A stretch of DNA of 64,000 bases from Bacillota bacterium (GCA_023412915.1 JAEZRE010000001.1:1-64000), one strand, 5' to 3'; positions 1-9,123 are shown, counted from the stretch's first letter. Numbers and translations: made by a program. Notes: generated by a model not told the origin, from the sequence alone.

Positions 1-1620
1 CGTAGGAGTCCAGTCGAAATAGTTATTTGTTGAATAATCGGAGGATTGCGTTACTAAAGTACTGCCCTTATATATTCTGAAATAATATACGGGGGCTTTA
101 CCTCCGGTTATATTGCAGGTCCAGCGGATCTTCGTACCAGTTGACTGCGGGCTTGCCTTGTCGGGCGTCAGGGAGCTTATCGCTATTGGGGCTGCGACAG
201 TATAGTAGCTGGAGTATTTTTCTACCCTGGTTGTATATGAAGCGCCATTTTCCTTTACATATACCAACGCCCTGTAATCAGTACCAGCTACCGTAGGAGT
301 CCAGTCGAAATAGTTATTTGTTGCATAATCGGAGGATTGCGCTACTACAGTACTGCCCTTATATATTCTGAAATAGTATACGGGAGCTTTACCTCCGGTT
401 ATATTGCAGGTCCAGCGTATCTTCGTACCAGTTGACTGCGGGCTTGCCTTGTCAGGTACAATGGAGGTTATCGCTATCGGAGCCGGAGTAGAGACGGTAT
501 AATAGCTGGAGTATTTTTCCAATCTGGTTGTATATGAAGCGCCATTTTCCTTTACATATACCAACGCCCTGTAATCAGTACCAGCTACCGTAGGAGTCCA
601 GTCGAAATATTTATTTGCTGAATAGTCGGAGGATTGCGCTACTACAGTACTGCCCTTATATATTCTGAAATAATATACGGGAGCTTTACCTCCGGTTATA
701 TTGCAGGTCCAGCGTATCTTGGTACCTGTCAGCTGCGGGCTTGCCTTGTCAGGCGTCAGGGAGGTTATTGCTATCGGGGCTGCGACAGTATAGTAGCTGG
801 AGTATTTCTCCAACCTGGTTGTATATGAAGCGGTACTTTCCTTTACATATACCAATGCCCTATAGTCAGTACCAGCTGCCGTAGGAGTCCAGTCGAAATA
901 GTTGTTTGCTGAATAATCGGAGGATTGCGCTACTACAGTACTGCCCTTATATATTTTGTAATAGTATACGGGAGCTTTACCTCCGGTGATCCTGCAGGTC
1001 CAACGTATCTTCGTACCAGTTGACTGCGGGCTTGCCTTGTCGGGCGTCAGGGAGGTTATTGCTATTGGGGCTGCGACAGTATAGTAGCTGGAGTATTTCT
1101 CCAACCTGGTTGTATATGAAGCGGTACTTTCCTTTACATATACCAACGCCCTGTAATCGGTACCAGCTGCCGTAGGAGTCCAGTCGAAATAGTTATTTGT
1201 TGAATAATCGGAGGATTGCGATACTACAGAACTGCCCTTATATATTTTGTAATAATATACGGGAGCGGTTCCTCCGGTGATCCTGCAGGTCCAGCGTATC
1301 TTGGTACCTGCCAGCTGCGGGCTTGCCTTGTCAGGCGTCAGGGAGGTTATTGCTATTGGGGCTGAGATAGTATAATAACTGGAGTATTTTGTTACCGCAG
1401 TTGAATCTGAAGCGCCGTTTTCCTTTACATATACCAACGCCCTGTAGTCGGTACCAGCTGCTGTAGGAGTCCAGTCGAAGTAGTTGTTTGTTGAATAAGC
1501 AGAGGATTGTGATACTACAGTACTGCCCTTATATATTTTGTAATAGTATACGGGAGCATTACCTCCGCTTACGGTAGTGGTCCAGCGTATCTTGGTACCA
1601 GCTGGCTGCGGGCTTGCAAG
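1..1620 (-). repeat. Tandem repeats of 291-297 bp inside the protease gene
   Basis: A landmark of the form CGTAGGAGTCCAGTCGAA recurs at 1, 292, 589, 880, 1171 and 1462, giving steps of 291, 297, 291, 291 and 291 bp (97 or 99 codons). Copies are close to identical at DNA level. The copy nearest the catalytic domain (about 1335-1620) is the most divergent. This is expected for arrays that grow or shrink by unequal recombination. The array continues beyond the left edge. Confidence 0.93.
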
Positions 1621-3324
1621 ATTGGTTTTAATTGTAGTAATGGTCATCCCGTCCGTAACGCCAACCTGATCGAATGCATTGGCAGCCACCGAATCATAGC
1701 CGGCCCCGGGATAAAGTGCTGCGGCACTGCTTATAATAGCCCGTCTCAGTGAAAGAAAAGTTGCCTCGGAAGTTAGTTTATGCATTAAGGCGTAGTAATA
1801 TATATTTGCGGTTTTGTCATCACCCAGCTGGCTTGCTATAAGATATGCGGCCTTATTCGGGATTCCGCTGTTAGTATGGACTCCGCCGTTGTCTTGAGTT
1901 GTAGTGACGTATTCTGACATGTTGTCAGGCTGCCCGTACAGCCCAGGGTTTGACATGCTTCTTTTATAGGAGTCGCTTCCGCCTTTACTCATGTCCTCTC
2001 CCATGACCCAGTCGGTGTCTCTCTTATATTTTCTTTCTATTATCTGACCGAACAAATCTGCAAAGCTCTCGTTCATAGCTCCAGATTGATTCTCATAAGT
2101 CAATCCACCACTGCCGTTATTATCTATTACGGCATGCGTATACTCGTGCCCCAGCACATCCAAGGCAGCGCTGAATTCATATACTTCATCTTGATATCCC
2201 GGAAAGCCGTCACCATCTCCTATTAAAAATATTCCGGCAGCATTTCCGGCCCATGCTGCGTTTGCCCAAGGGTAGCCGTAATATTCCTGGAAGTGAACTA
2301 TAGATCTGATATTGGCGCCTGCACCATTGTAGCTTACCCTGTTGAACACATCTTTATAGTATTGGTAAGCCTGGGCTAAATAGACGTGAGCGTCGACGCC
2401 GGCTCTTTGCGACAGGAACTCCGAGTTGTTTTCACAAAGAGTGCCATTGGTGTCGTACATCAAATAAACATATCCCTCAAGATCCTGAACATTATAATCA
2501 TATGTAAGTACTGTATTTGTGCTGCCTGATGAATCCCGTGTTATGTCTTTAAAAAAATAATAACCGCTATTTTGATACAGCTTCACTGTTTTGCTATCAT
2601 TCAGCACACCTCTGCCTGTTTTGGTAACTGCCTCTGTTTTGATGTTTTCCAATTCCTTGACGATTTTGCCGGTTGCTGCATCGATAAAAAGAGTTTTATT
2701 TATGAGCTTGGGTTTCATCGAAAAGACGTTTATGCTATATGTAAGAATCTGAGTGTTGTCATTATCCAGCCAGATAAGCTCGGGGTCTCCGACCTCTGAA
2801 CCTGCCATTGACATTTTGTCATAAGCCTGACTGCTCTGTTTAATTTCAGCCGGCTTTATATCCAAATAGGCGGCAGCTATTCCCTTTACCTTATCCTCAC
2901 CGATAGTACTGCTCACTACAGCTTTCTTCAAGGATATATTTGAACTGACCATACCTTGGATAGACTGAATTTCCCCACCCTTGACATCTACGATTATTTC
3001 CTTGCCATACACAGGTATTCCGTTATACATCTGGGCATATCTCAAGTGCTTGATGCCTAGTTCATCTTTGGTCATTTTCTTATAAGAGAAATCTCCATTT
3101 TCGGGCAGCCCGATTGTTTTTGCGTTATCCTTAAGATATTTCGGTATACTGTCGGGAGAGACGTCCCCGCATTTCGGCAATTTGTCTGAGAAAAACGACT
3201 CATCGCCATTCATAGTAACGGCCAGTTTTTCTTCACCCGGGTTTGTATCATTTGTAGCGAAAACGGAAAGACTACTTGACAAAACTAAGAGAAGAACCAA
3301 AAAGAAACATAATATCTTTTTCAT
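1..3324 (-). CDS. Secreted M4 (thermolysin-like) zinc metalloprotease with tandem triple-Tyr repeats, C-terminus off the left edge
   Basis: Secreted neutral protease of the thermolysin family; 1108 codons lie in the window and the frame is still open at base 1. The ATG at 3324 follows an AGGAGG box (3332-3337). Order: signal peptide (about residues 1-25, MKKILCFFLVLLLVLS), FTP/PepSY propeptide (about 50-220), M4 catalytic domain (about 240-560) with HEYTH at 393-397, third zinc ligand Glu419 in NESFAD and the catalytic His483 in HTNSGIPN, then from about residue 568 tandem repeats of about 97 residues. Each repeat carries YYYKIYKG, NNYFDWTPT and YSSYYT, the triple-tyrosine (Y_Y_Y-like) pattern of clostridial surface enzymes. 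M4 proteases are made as zymogens and cleave themselves. The repeats probably bind cell wall, polysaccharide or protein. All catalytic residues are present, so the enzyme is probably active. Only the C-terminal end is unknown. Confidence 0.93.
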   Translation of the reverse strand, partial: MKKILCFFLVLLLVLSSSLSVFATNDTNPGEEKLAVTMNGDESFFSDKLPKCGDVSPDSIPKYLKDNAKTIGLPENGDFSYKKMTKDELGIKHLRYAQMYNGIPVYGKEIIVDVKGGEIQSIQGMVSSNISLKKAVVSSTIGEDKVKGIAAAYLDIKPAEIKQSSQAYDKMSMAGSEVGDPELIWLDNDNTQILTYSINVFSMKPKLINKTLFIDAATGKIVKELENIKTEAVTKTGRGVLNDSKTVKLYQNSGYYFFKDITRDSSGSTNTVLTYDYNVQDLEGYVYLMYDTNGTLCENNSEFLSQRAGVDAHVYLAQAYQYYKDVFNRVSYNGAGANIRSIVHFQEYYGYPWANAAWAGNAAGIFLIGDGDGFPGYQDEVYEFSAALDVLGHEYTHAVIDNNGSGGLTYENQSGAMNESFADLFGQIIERKYKRDTDWVMGEDMSKGGSDSYKRSMSNPGLYGQPDNMSEYVTTTQDNGGVHTNSGIPNKAAYLIASQLGDDKTANIYYYALMHKLTSEATFLSLRRAIISSAAALYPGAGYDSVAANAFDQVGVTDGMTITTIKTNLASPQPAGTKIRWTTTVSGGNAPVYYYKIYKGSTVVSQSSAYSTNNYFDWTPTAAGTDYRALVYVKENGASDSTAVTKYSSYYTISAPIAITSLTPDKASPQLAGTKIRWTCRITGGTAPVYYYKIYKGSSVVSQSSDYSTNNYFDWTPTAAGTDYRALVYVKESTASYTTRLEKYSSYYTVAAPIAITSLTPDKASPQSTGTKIRWTCRITGGKAPVYYYKIYKGSTVVAQSSDYSANNYFDWTPTAAGTDYRALVYVKESTASYTTRLEKYSSYYTVAAPIAITSLTPDKASPQLTGTKIRWTCNITGGKAPVYYFRIYKGSTVVAQSSDYSANKYFDWTPTVAGTDYRALVYVKENGASYTTRLEKYSSYYTVSTPAPIAITSIVPDKASPQSTGTKIRWTCNITGGKAPVYYFRIYKGSTVVAQSSDYATNNYFDWTPTVAGTDYRALVYVKENGASYTTRVEKYSSYYTVAAPIAISSLTPDKASPQSTGTKIRWTCNITGGKAPVYYFRIYKGSTLVTQSSDYSTNNYFDWTPT

Positions 3325-3431
3325 TATTATACCTCCTGATATATTAGCAAGCATTACTTCCAATAATACCATTGTATAGGCGAAAAATCAATATTTAGTA
3401 ATCGAAACAAATGCAAATACTCGTTTCCTGA

Positions 3432-3511
3432 ACAACAATATTTTTCGGAGAATAGTATACATAAGATAAACCGTAATGAAGGATTCTTTATGCCATACTA
3501 ACGCAGGCAGT
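3432..3511 (+). repeat. Diverged copy of the LysM-gene promoter and start region
   Basis: About 80 bp here match 4747-4827 at roughly nine bases in ten, including the block GAATAGTATACATAAGATAA and the start ATGCCATACTA. In this copy the reading frame is ATG CCA TAC TAA, so it stops after three codons. The rest of the LysM gene does not follow. It is a broken duplicate of the upstream region and first codons of the gene at 4806. Confidence 0.75.
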
Positions 3512-3540
3512 TGAGTTTTCAGGGGGATAAGGCTGTGTAA

Positions 3541-3761
3541 AATATTTTGTTAAAAGAGGAGCAGGTTGTAACCGAGGCTGAAAAGCTGCTGAACCAGAAT
3601 GGAATTCAAACTTAAAGCGACGTATCGCTGGAGTGTCGGCAGTTATTCCTCAAAAGAAGGATTTACCAAATAATTTCCTGAATAATTTCCTGAATGCTTC
3701 GGATATGGCGCTATACCGTGCAAAGGCAGAAGGGCGCAATTGTTACAGAGTATGCTGCTAG
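3541..3761 (+). pseudogene. Remnant of the C-terminal end of a GGDEF (diguanylate cyclase) gene
   Basis: The last codons before the TAG at 3759-3761 read SDMALYRAKAEGRNCYR, which matches the conserved end of GGDEF domains (ADxALYxAKxxGRN). Upstream, about 3555-3610, a second piece (EAEKLLNQNGIQ) looks like the preceding helix but ends in a stop, so frames are broken between the pieces. There is no start, no GGDEF motif and no intact domain. It lies directly against the damaged PucR gene on the other strand, suggesting that one deletion removed the inner ends of both. The gap 3325-3774 otherwise holds only the duplicated LysM promoter fragment. Confidence 0.6.
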
Positions 3762-3774
3762 ACAAACCTGTAAC

Positions 3775-4663
3775 CTACGCATAGACCGGACCATATACAT
3801 ACCTTCTGGGTGCTCTGCAAATTAAAGGGAAATGCAATCCGGCAAAATAAGTACCAAGTGTATCATTGTAATATTTTTTTAAAGCTTCGAAGTCCTCAAC
3901 CTCAAGAAGCAGCTGGGCCATCCCGATGCTCCGGTAGGAAACCACGGCCTTGTTCTGCTTTTCGGCCATGTGCAGCAGCGCAATAGCCCTCTTGTAATTG
4001 TGCGGAAGGGACCTGATTCCGGAGTCATTGACGCTTATACCGGCATATATCCGGTACTCCTTACCTCCGAAATTACACGCTTCATTCAAATGTTCCATCG
4101 TATTTTCCACAAAATCCTGCGGATAACTCTGAAGGATAACAATCAGGTGTTTATCCTGCCGGAAGATATTAAAACGGTCGCTGTGGTTATACAGTATTTT
4201 TGCGAGATGCAGCCTGACTGACTTGTCGAATTCATGGAACTTCTCATTGGAAGGCATTTTAAGTGACAAAGCGACAACGCAGAATTCCGCATCGAGGTCA
4301 AACTCCTTGCGCTCCAGTACAGAGCTGTTTTCGGGCACTCTCTCCGGAAAGAACAGAACATTTCGGAAAGCTGCTGCGACACTTACTTCATTTTCTTCCG
4401 ACTTGATGATCTTCCGGCAGAAATCATTTGTTATATCAACTATTCTTGTTTTCCACGGGATCGTAAACAAGGGGAACTGCACTTCTCTGCAGTATGAGAT
4501 CAGATCTTCAGGTACTGATCGGATATATGGACCGATATTGAGAACCAACCCGCTTGCCTGTCAAGTTCATACCGTAGTTTTCTTTAGCGTATTTGCATAA
4601 ATTTCTCAAGGATATGGCCATAGCTGTCGCGCCCTTTCCCTCGGTCATATTTTCAGTTTTCAT
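3775..4663 (-). pseudogene. Truncated and frameshifted PucR-family transcriptional regulator
   Basis: The long frame 4548-3775 carries the end of a PucR N-terminal domain (SGLVLNIGPYI, then FPLFTIPW) and the GGDEF-like middle domain of PucR regulators, up to LKKYYNDTLG. Intact relatives continue with about 70 residues holding a helix-turn-helix. Here 25 unrelated residues follow and the protein ends, so the DNA-binding part is missing. At the other end, the frame from ATG 4663 (NLCKYAKENYGM) appears to belong to the same domain but is shifted relative to SGLVLNIG. A C-terminal deletion and an N-terminal frameshift together argue that the gene is dead. The conserved middle suggests recent decay. 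Confidence 0.7.
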
Positions 4664-4746
4664 GCTTACAAAGTATCAGAATTGTATAGTTATTACAACA
4701 TGAAAATTGCGGCGTAGCGGGATAAGGTGTTAGTTCCCCCTTCTGT

Positions 4747-4805
4747 AACACAATATTTTTTCGGAGAATAGTATACATAAGATAAAACGTAATGAAGGAA
4801 TCTTT
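4747..4805 (+). promoter_or_regulatory. Upstream region of the LysM gene, possible sporulation-type promoter
   Basis: CATAAGATAA at 4776-4785 fits the CATAnnnTA form of late mother-cell (SigK/SigE-like) -10 elements, and AATATT lies at 4752-4757. The spacing is not ideal for either sigma factor. The block is conserved in the duplicate at 3432. Assignment to a sporulation sigma factor is an inference, supported mainly by the LysM product. Confidence 0.35.
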
Positions 4806-5306
4806 ATGCCATACTATTACAGGCAGTGCTTGAATAATCAATACCCATACGTCATACAGCCCGGGGATACGTTCTACAATATAGCTGTGAAGTTTGGAAT
4901 AAGCCTTGCAAGCATACTTGCGGCAAATCCCGGGGCAGATCCCTATAATCTCCTTATAGGTCAGATAATATGCATACCGTCCGGATGCCCCTCCAATTAC
5001 AAACAGATAATAACTGCAATGCAGAGTGATATAAATATGCTCAGGGCTGACAGCGAACCCCAGAAGATAGAGGATTCGAATTATGGAAACTCTACACAGA
5101 CAACACGGGCGTTGAAGGTAACTGAAAACGAATTGCAGTTTGATGCCGCACCGGTGGTTTTTGCGGGAAACTATACCGGGCATTACACCGCAGGGCAGAG
5201 TTACCCTTATTACCCGGAAGCGGCTTCGGGTGGTCAGAGGGGAATAACTGTGAAGGATAATTTCGGAGTATGGCACATCTTTGGATATCATGTGCCTATT
5301 TCATAA
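4806..5306 (+). CDS. LysM-domain protein, possibly spore coat or cortex associated
   Basis: 166 residues starting at ATG 4806. One LysM domain spans about residues 13-58 (YPYVIQPGDTFYNIAVKFGI, NPGADPYNL, GQIICIP), a fold that binds N-acetylglucosamine chains of peptidoglycan or chitin. There is no signal peptide or membrane segment. The rest is low-complexity and ends in a Tyr/Gly-rich part. Proteins with an N-terminal LysM and no secretion signal in spore formers are often deposited on the forespore by the mother cell, as SafA is. That role is inferred. The gene is monocistronic, with a bidirectional terminator just after its stop. Confidence 0.8.
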   Translation: MPYYYRQCLNNQYPYVIQPGDTFYNIAVKFGISLASILAANPGADPYNLLIGQIICIPSGCPSNYKQIITAMQSDINMLRADSEPQKIEDSNYGNSTQTTRALKVTENELQFDAAPVVFAGNYTGHYTAGQSYPYYPEAASGGQRGITVKDNFGVWHIFGYHVPIS

Positions 5307-5308
5307 AA

Positions 5309-5342
5309 AAATAGCCGGGTGAGTGTCACTACCCGGCTATTT
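5309..5342. terminator. Bidirectional intrinsic terminator
   Basis: Perfect 12-bp stem AAATAGCCGGGT / ACCCGGCTATTT with a 10-base loop, with A-runs on the left and Ts on the right. It lies between the convergent LysM gene (+) and SLH gene (-) and can serve both. Confidence 0.92.
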
Positions 5343-5356
5343 CCAATATACCGTTA

Positions 5357-6052
5357 TTACTTTGCCGTATCGGGCGCCGACGGTTCTGCAGCAGGCGGAT
5401 AAGGGTTGGACTTCAGCAGCTCCAATGCATTATACATCTGCTCGGCTGCTTCTGCGCGGGTCAGTTCAGCCTTCGGATTGAACCTGCCGTCCGCATCCAA
5501 TTTTACGATTCCGTACTTCAACGCCCTTTGAATTGCTCCGCTGTACTCGACCTTAACCTGATCGGCATCGGCATATTCAAGATACATCATATTGATCATG
5601 GGAAGCTGGCCGTATTTCTCGGTTGCCGTCATCAATTGGTATGTATACTCCTCTCTCGTCAGGTTCCTGTTGGGATCGATATCCGCGGGAAAATCCAGAC
5701 CTCTCACTGCGCCGATGATAAGCGCCTGAGAATACCATGCGTTATCCTTTGCTTTTTTGAAATAATCGGTCGCCTTTGGCTCCTTGATAAATCTGACTGT
5801 ATCCAGGTTCAGGCCGAATGCGCCGACAAACAGCTGGATGCTTTGTGCAGCGGTTATTTTGCTTTCCGGAGAAAAGACTCCGTCGGACATTCCGCTGACG
5901 ATTCCTCTATCCTGAAGTGAAACGATCATGTCTTTTGCGGTTACATTATCCAAATCCTTAAAGGGCGTGCCTGCTGCAAATACATTTCCGGTAACCGAGA
6001 GTGTCAGCAACGCCGCGGTTGAGAGTGCTGCGATTTTTTTTCTCATTTTCAT
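5357..6052 (-). CDS. S-layer homology (SLH) domain protein
   Basis: Secreted protein of 231 residues. The start is placed at ATG 6052 because the earlier GTG (6061) is part of the GAGGTG ribosome binding site. It has a signal peptide (MKMRKKIAALSTAALLTLSV, cleaved near VFA-AG) followed by SLH-type modules with TPFKDLDN, DRGIVSGMSDGVFSPESKIT, LTREEYTYQLM and KYGIVKLDADGRFNPKAELT. SLH modules bind pyruvylated secondary cell-wall polymers. It has no other domain, so it may be a small surface-anchored protein or an adaptor. The C-terminus is Pro/Ala-rich. Confidence 0.88.
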   Translation of the reverse strand: MKMRKKIAALSTAALLTLSVTGNVFAAGTPFKDLDNVTAKDMIVSLQDRGIVSGMSDGVFSPESKITAAQSIQLFVGAFGLNLDTVRFIKEPKATDYFKKAKDNAWYSQALIIGAVRGLDFPADIDPNRNLTREEYTYQLMTATEKYGQLPMINMMYLEYADADQVKVEYSGAIQRALKYGIVKLDADGRFNPKAELTRAEAAEQMYNALELLKSNPYPPAAEPSAPDTAK

Positions 6053-6215
6053 AGAAATCACCTCGTTGTTTTATTATGAATATTTTCCATATCTATTCGA
6101 CGCTGCCACATGACAAATTGTTCCTCACAAATATTGTCGCTGAGGCCTCAAGCAAATATGACACACTGATGACTAATTGCTGTGCGTATAATCAATTTGA
6201 ACAGGAGGGATTTGA

Positions 6216-6839
6216 ATGGATGTATATAAGGCTATTTACACAAGAAGAACAGTGCGGGATTTCAAGGATAACGAAATCGATATGGAAATCGTCAGAAAGC
6301 TCCTTGATGCAGGTATGCAGGCGCCATCCAACAACCATATGCGTGAATGGGAGTTTATCGTCATAAATGATAAATCGGCGAGGCTTGAGATCGTCAGCAA
6401 GGTAAGCGACAGCGAATCCGAAGAAGACGCCGTAAGGGTAATAGACGACTGGGGGCTGACGGACAAGTATCAGCGTGATATGTATATCGACGCTATCCCG
6501 AAACAATACAGGATGCTCCTGAATGCGGGGTGTGTCATCATTCCGTGCTTCCGCCAGGCCAATCTGCTGAAACCGCAGCACTTGTTCTCTCTCAACCCAT
6601 TTGCATCGATATGGTGCTGTATAGAAAATATCCTTCTCGCCGCCGTGGGGGAGGGGATCTACGGTGTTACAAGGATTCAGTCGGATGAAGAGACTGCATA
6701 CTTGAAAAAGGTACTTAATGTGCCGGACGATTATGAAATACCATGCTGTATCGCGCTGGGGTATCCAAATGAGGATGTAAACAAAATACCGCAGCATTCT
6801 TTCAAGGTTGAGGACAGAATCCATTTAAACAAGTGGTGA
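6216..6839 (+). CDS. Nitroreductase-family flavoprotein
   Basis: 207 residues; ATG 6216 follows AGGAGGG. The N-terminus has the family signature YKAIYTRRTVRDFKDNEI and QAPSNNHMREWEFIVI (FMN-binding Arg pair and the APSxxN/W loop). The C-terminal half has the usual GEGIYGVTRI and CCIALGYPNED segments. Members reduce nitro compounds, quinones or flavins with NAD(P)H and usually bind FMN as dimers. The substrate cannot be told from sequence. It stands alone between the SLH gene and an MFS transporter gene on the other strand. Confidence 0.88.
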   Translation: MDVYKAIYTRRTVRDFKDNEIDMEIVRKLLDAGMQAPSNNHMREWEFIVINDKSARLEIVSKVSDSESEEDAVRVIDDWGLTDKYQRDMYIDAIPKQYRMLLNAGCVIIPCFRQANLLKPQHLFSLNPFASIWCCIENILLAAVGEGIYGVTRIQSDEETAYLKKVLNVPDDYEIPCCIALGYPNEDVNKIPQHSFKVEDRIHLNKW

Positions 6840-6883
6840 TGTACAACCGACAGTTGACATTTTTATAATACCGGCTGCTGGAA

Positions 6884-8056
6884 TTACAATACCTTAAGCC
6901 GTTCCCATGCCAAAAGGCCAAGTATGCCCACAGTGCCGGCAATTGCAATTATAAAGGTAAGCGGCCAAATATAATTCAATCCTGTCTCCTGGATGAACTT
7001 TCCCGCTACGGAGGTACCCAATGCCGCACCTGCGCTCCAGCTAAGCGAGCCCAAGGCGTTGAAACGCGCCCTGAAGTTGCTTGGGCTGTTGTCAGCCATA
7101 TATACCCCGAAATTTGTAACTACGAGGATCTCTCCCAGTGTCCAGATCACTGTGGAAACTATGAACAGGAAATAGCTGTGGATCAGACCGAGCATCCCGA
7201 AACCGACGGCATATACGAGGCCTGCCAGCATTATGTTGGCAAGAGGCTTCAGATGTTTTGTGAGCGAGGTGATTGCCACGGTACAGAATATCACCGTTAT
7301 AGCGTTTATGCTCATTAAAAAGCCGAACCTGCTCGCTCCGGCGCTGCCAAAAACCGCGTCGGTGGTCAGAGGCAGCGAGAATCTATGCTGCGCGTACACG
7401 AAGCAATACAGGATATATATCAGCAAAAATACCGCGATCTGGGGACGTCTCAGTAAAACGGTGAAGATGTTCCCGTCCTCTTTCTTTTCCCTTTCCGTAT
7501 AAACTGTTTCCTCAAGGTTTTCAGGCTTGATTTCCTTAACGTTTTTCCATATCAGAAACATCGCTATAAACGAGGTAAGCGCATCGCCTATAAACAGCAT
7601 CGGTAAAAAATTGTTGAAAAGAAAACCGGCTACGATAGGGCCAAGGGCAACTCCTATGTTTATGCCCAGGTATTGGAGCGAGAAGCCCTGCTGCCTTTGC
7701 TCGGGCGGCAATATATCTGTTATTATGGCATTCAGCGGCGGTCTCACACCGCCTGAAAAGAAGGTTGAAAGCAAAAGTAAAATAACGATCGGGACAGGAT
7801 CCCTCAAAAACGCGCAAGGCAGCAATGTTAAAGCCGCACCGCCCTGTGCCACGAGGTAGGTCTTCTTTCTTCCGAACTCGTCCGCGAGCTTGCCTCCTAC
7901 GAATGACGAAGGAATACCGACAAGTGAGGATATTGTAACGATGATACCTGCGATTTCAAACGAAAGGCCTATCTTTAAAGTGAGATACATCGTTAAAAAA
8001 GGCATAACAAAGTCGCCGAACCTATTGATTATGGTGGCTCCAAACATTATATACAT
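6884..8056 (-). CDS. Major facilitator superfamily transporter
   Basis: About 390 residues with 12 predicted membrane segments. Family signs are GGKLADEFGRKKTYLV in the loop between helices 2 and 3, RPPLNAIITDILPPEQRQQGFSL, and a charged central loop (EREKKEDGN). It resembles drug/H+ antiporters of the YfiS/MDR type; the substrate is unknown. The start is uncertain. ATG 8056 has no good ribosome binding site, and the same frame reads back through plausible family sequence (LIKFTSTYGGLPRN) to a stop without an ATG. A likely promoter (TTGTCT, 17 bp, TATGCT on the minus strand) lies near 8157-8187. Either a rare start codon or a one-base deletion near 8115 would explain this. Confidence 0.85.
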   Translation of the reverse strand: MYIMFGATIINRFGDFVMPFLTMYLTLKIGLSFEIAGIIVTISSLVGIPSSFVGGKLADEFGRKKTYLVAQGGAALTLLPCAFLRDPVPIVILLLLSTFFSGGVRPPLNAIITDILPPEQRQQGFSLQYLGINIGVALGPIVAGFLFNNFLPMLFIGDALTSFIAMFLIWKNVKEIKPENLEETVYTEREKKEDGNIFTVLLRRPQIAVFLLIYILYCFVYAQHRFSLPLTTDAVFGSAGASRFGFLMSINAITVIFCTVAITSLTKHLKPLANIMLAGLVYAVGFGMLGLIHSYFLFIVSTVIWTLGEILVVTNFGVYMADNSPSNFRARFNALGSLSWSAGAALGTSVAGKFIQETGLNYIWPLTFIIAIAGTVGILGLLAWERLKVL

Positions 8057-8247
8057 GTTTCTGGGAAGGCCGCCGTATGTGCTTGTGAATTTTATAAGAC
8101 CATCTCGTTTCTTTTCAGATCACCCTGGCGCAAAAATATAATCTGCCGGAAAACATAATCGGGTTATGTTACAGCATAATGTATTTTTCCTCTTAAGACA
8201 ATAAGTTTGAGAAAATTTTAACGGATGGTCAAATGTCGGGCTGACAT

Positions 8248-8439
8248 CTAAATTTTGGCGGCGGTCAAATTCTGTTTGACAACGCTTTCGGCCATCCTGT
8301 CTGAAAGATTGATCCCGAGTGTATTCGCATAGACCTTTACAAGTATTCTCTTGATATCGTTGGAGAAAACCTCTTCATTCAGCCGGCATGCAAAAAGAAT
8401 AATCAGATCTACCCTGTTCTTGAATTCAACGAAACTCAT
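8248..8439 (-). CDS. Small hypothetical protein
   Basis: 63 residues, ATG 8439 preceded by a G-rich ribosome binding site (GGGGGCT). No known family recognised. It is predicted helical, with SFVEFKNRVDLIILFACRLN and no signal peptide. It stands alone between the MFS gene and the Cys-cluster gene. The composition looks protein-like rather than random, but there is no functional evidence. Confidence 0.5.
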   Translation of the reverse strand: MSFVEFKNRVDLIILFACRLNEEVFSNDIKRILVKVYANTLGINLSDRMAESVVKQNLTAAKI

Positions 8440-8622
8440 AATAGCCCCCGTGTTATCGAATTGTACTATATAATTCGGTTGCGGGCGGTAATTTCAGGGA
8501 TTAAATTTTATGTAAATTATCCCAGACTCACTTCTTCAGCTTGAAATATTAATGACCGGGAAGTACAATCTTAATGCCCGATATAATATGATCGGATTAA
8601 TTTATATTTCGCACAGGTGTTT

Positions 8623-9123
8623 ATGTATAAGAAGCTTTTATATAAAAAGGCATACAGGCTGCTTGAGCGTTCGACGCCGCTGAAATTCGACTGCGGACTG
8701 CTGTGCGGCAGCAAGTGCTGTACAGGGGACAGCGATTCGGGAATGTGCTTGTTTCCCGGAGAAGAGGAGATGCTTGAAAAGCGCGGTGATTTCCTGAAAA
8801 TTCGAAAGGACAGAATCAAGGATACCGACGTTCTTTTTGCTGTCTGCGGCGGCAGCTGTGACCGCAGCTTCAGGCCCATTGCCTGCAGGATCTTCCCCTA
8901 CACTCCTTATCTTGACGAACACGGCCGGCTGAACGTTATCGAAGACCCCAGGGCAAAATATCTGTGCCCGCTTTTGGCAAGCCTGCCCCAAGTCAGGATC
9001 GACAGGATATTTCGAAGAAGAGTTTTAAATGCGTTTCAACTGCTTATCCGCGATGATGACATAAGAAATCACTTAATTTTACTTTCCGGCGTTCTAAACG
9101 AGTATAAGAGGTTTGTTTTGTAA
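8623..9123 (+). CDS. YkgJ-type cysteine-cluster (Zn/Fe-chelating) protein
   Basis: 166 residues from ATG 8623, with GTG 8617 as an alternative two codons upstream. The conserved part has a cysteine cluster, CGLLCGSKCC, then CLFPGEEEMLEKRG, CGGSCDRSFRP, ACRIFPY and KYLCPLL. This matches the zinc- or iron-chelating domain of the YkgJ/flagellin N-methylase-like family, whose chemistry is mostly unknown. About eight Cys are placed to bind metal. The protein is soluble, with no signal peptide. Confidence 0.72.
   Translation: MYKKLLYKKAYRLLERSTPLKFDCGLLCGSKCCTGDSDSGMCLFPGEEEMLEKRGDFLKIRKDRIKDTDVLFAVCGGSCDRSFRPIACRIFPYTPYLDEHGRLNVIEDPRAKYLCPLLASLPQVRIDRIFRRRVLNAFQLLIRDDDIRNHLILLSGVLNEYKRFVL

Noticed and set aside
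4143..5291. Minus- and plus-strand frames of 80-210 residues overlapping the PucR remnant and LysM gene
   Set aside because: They are shadow frames with biased composition and no ribosome binding sites; the opposite-strand genes have clear domains.
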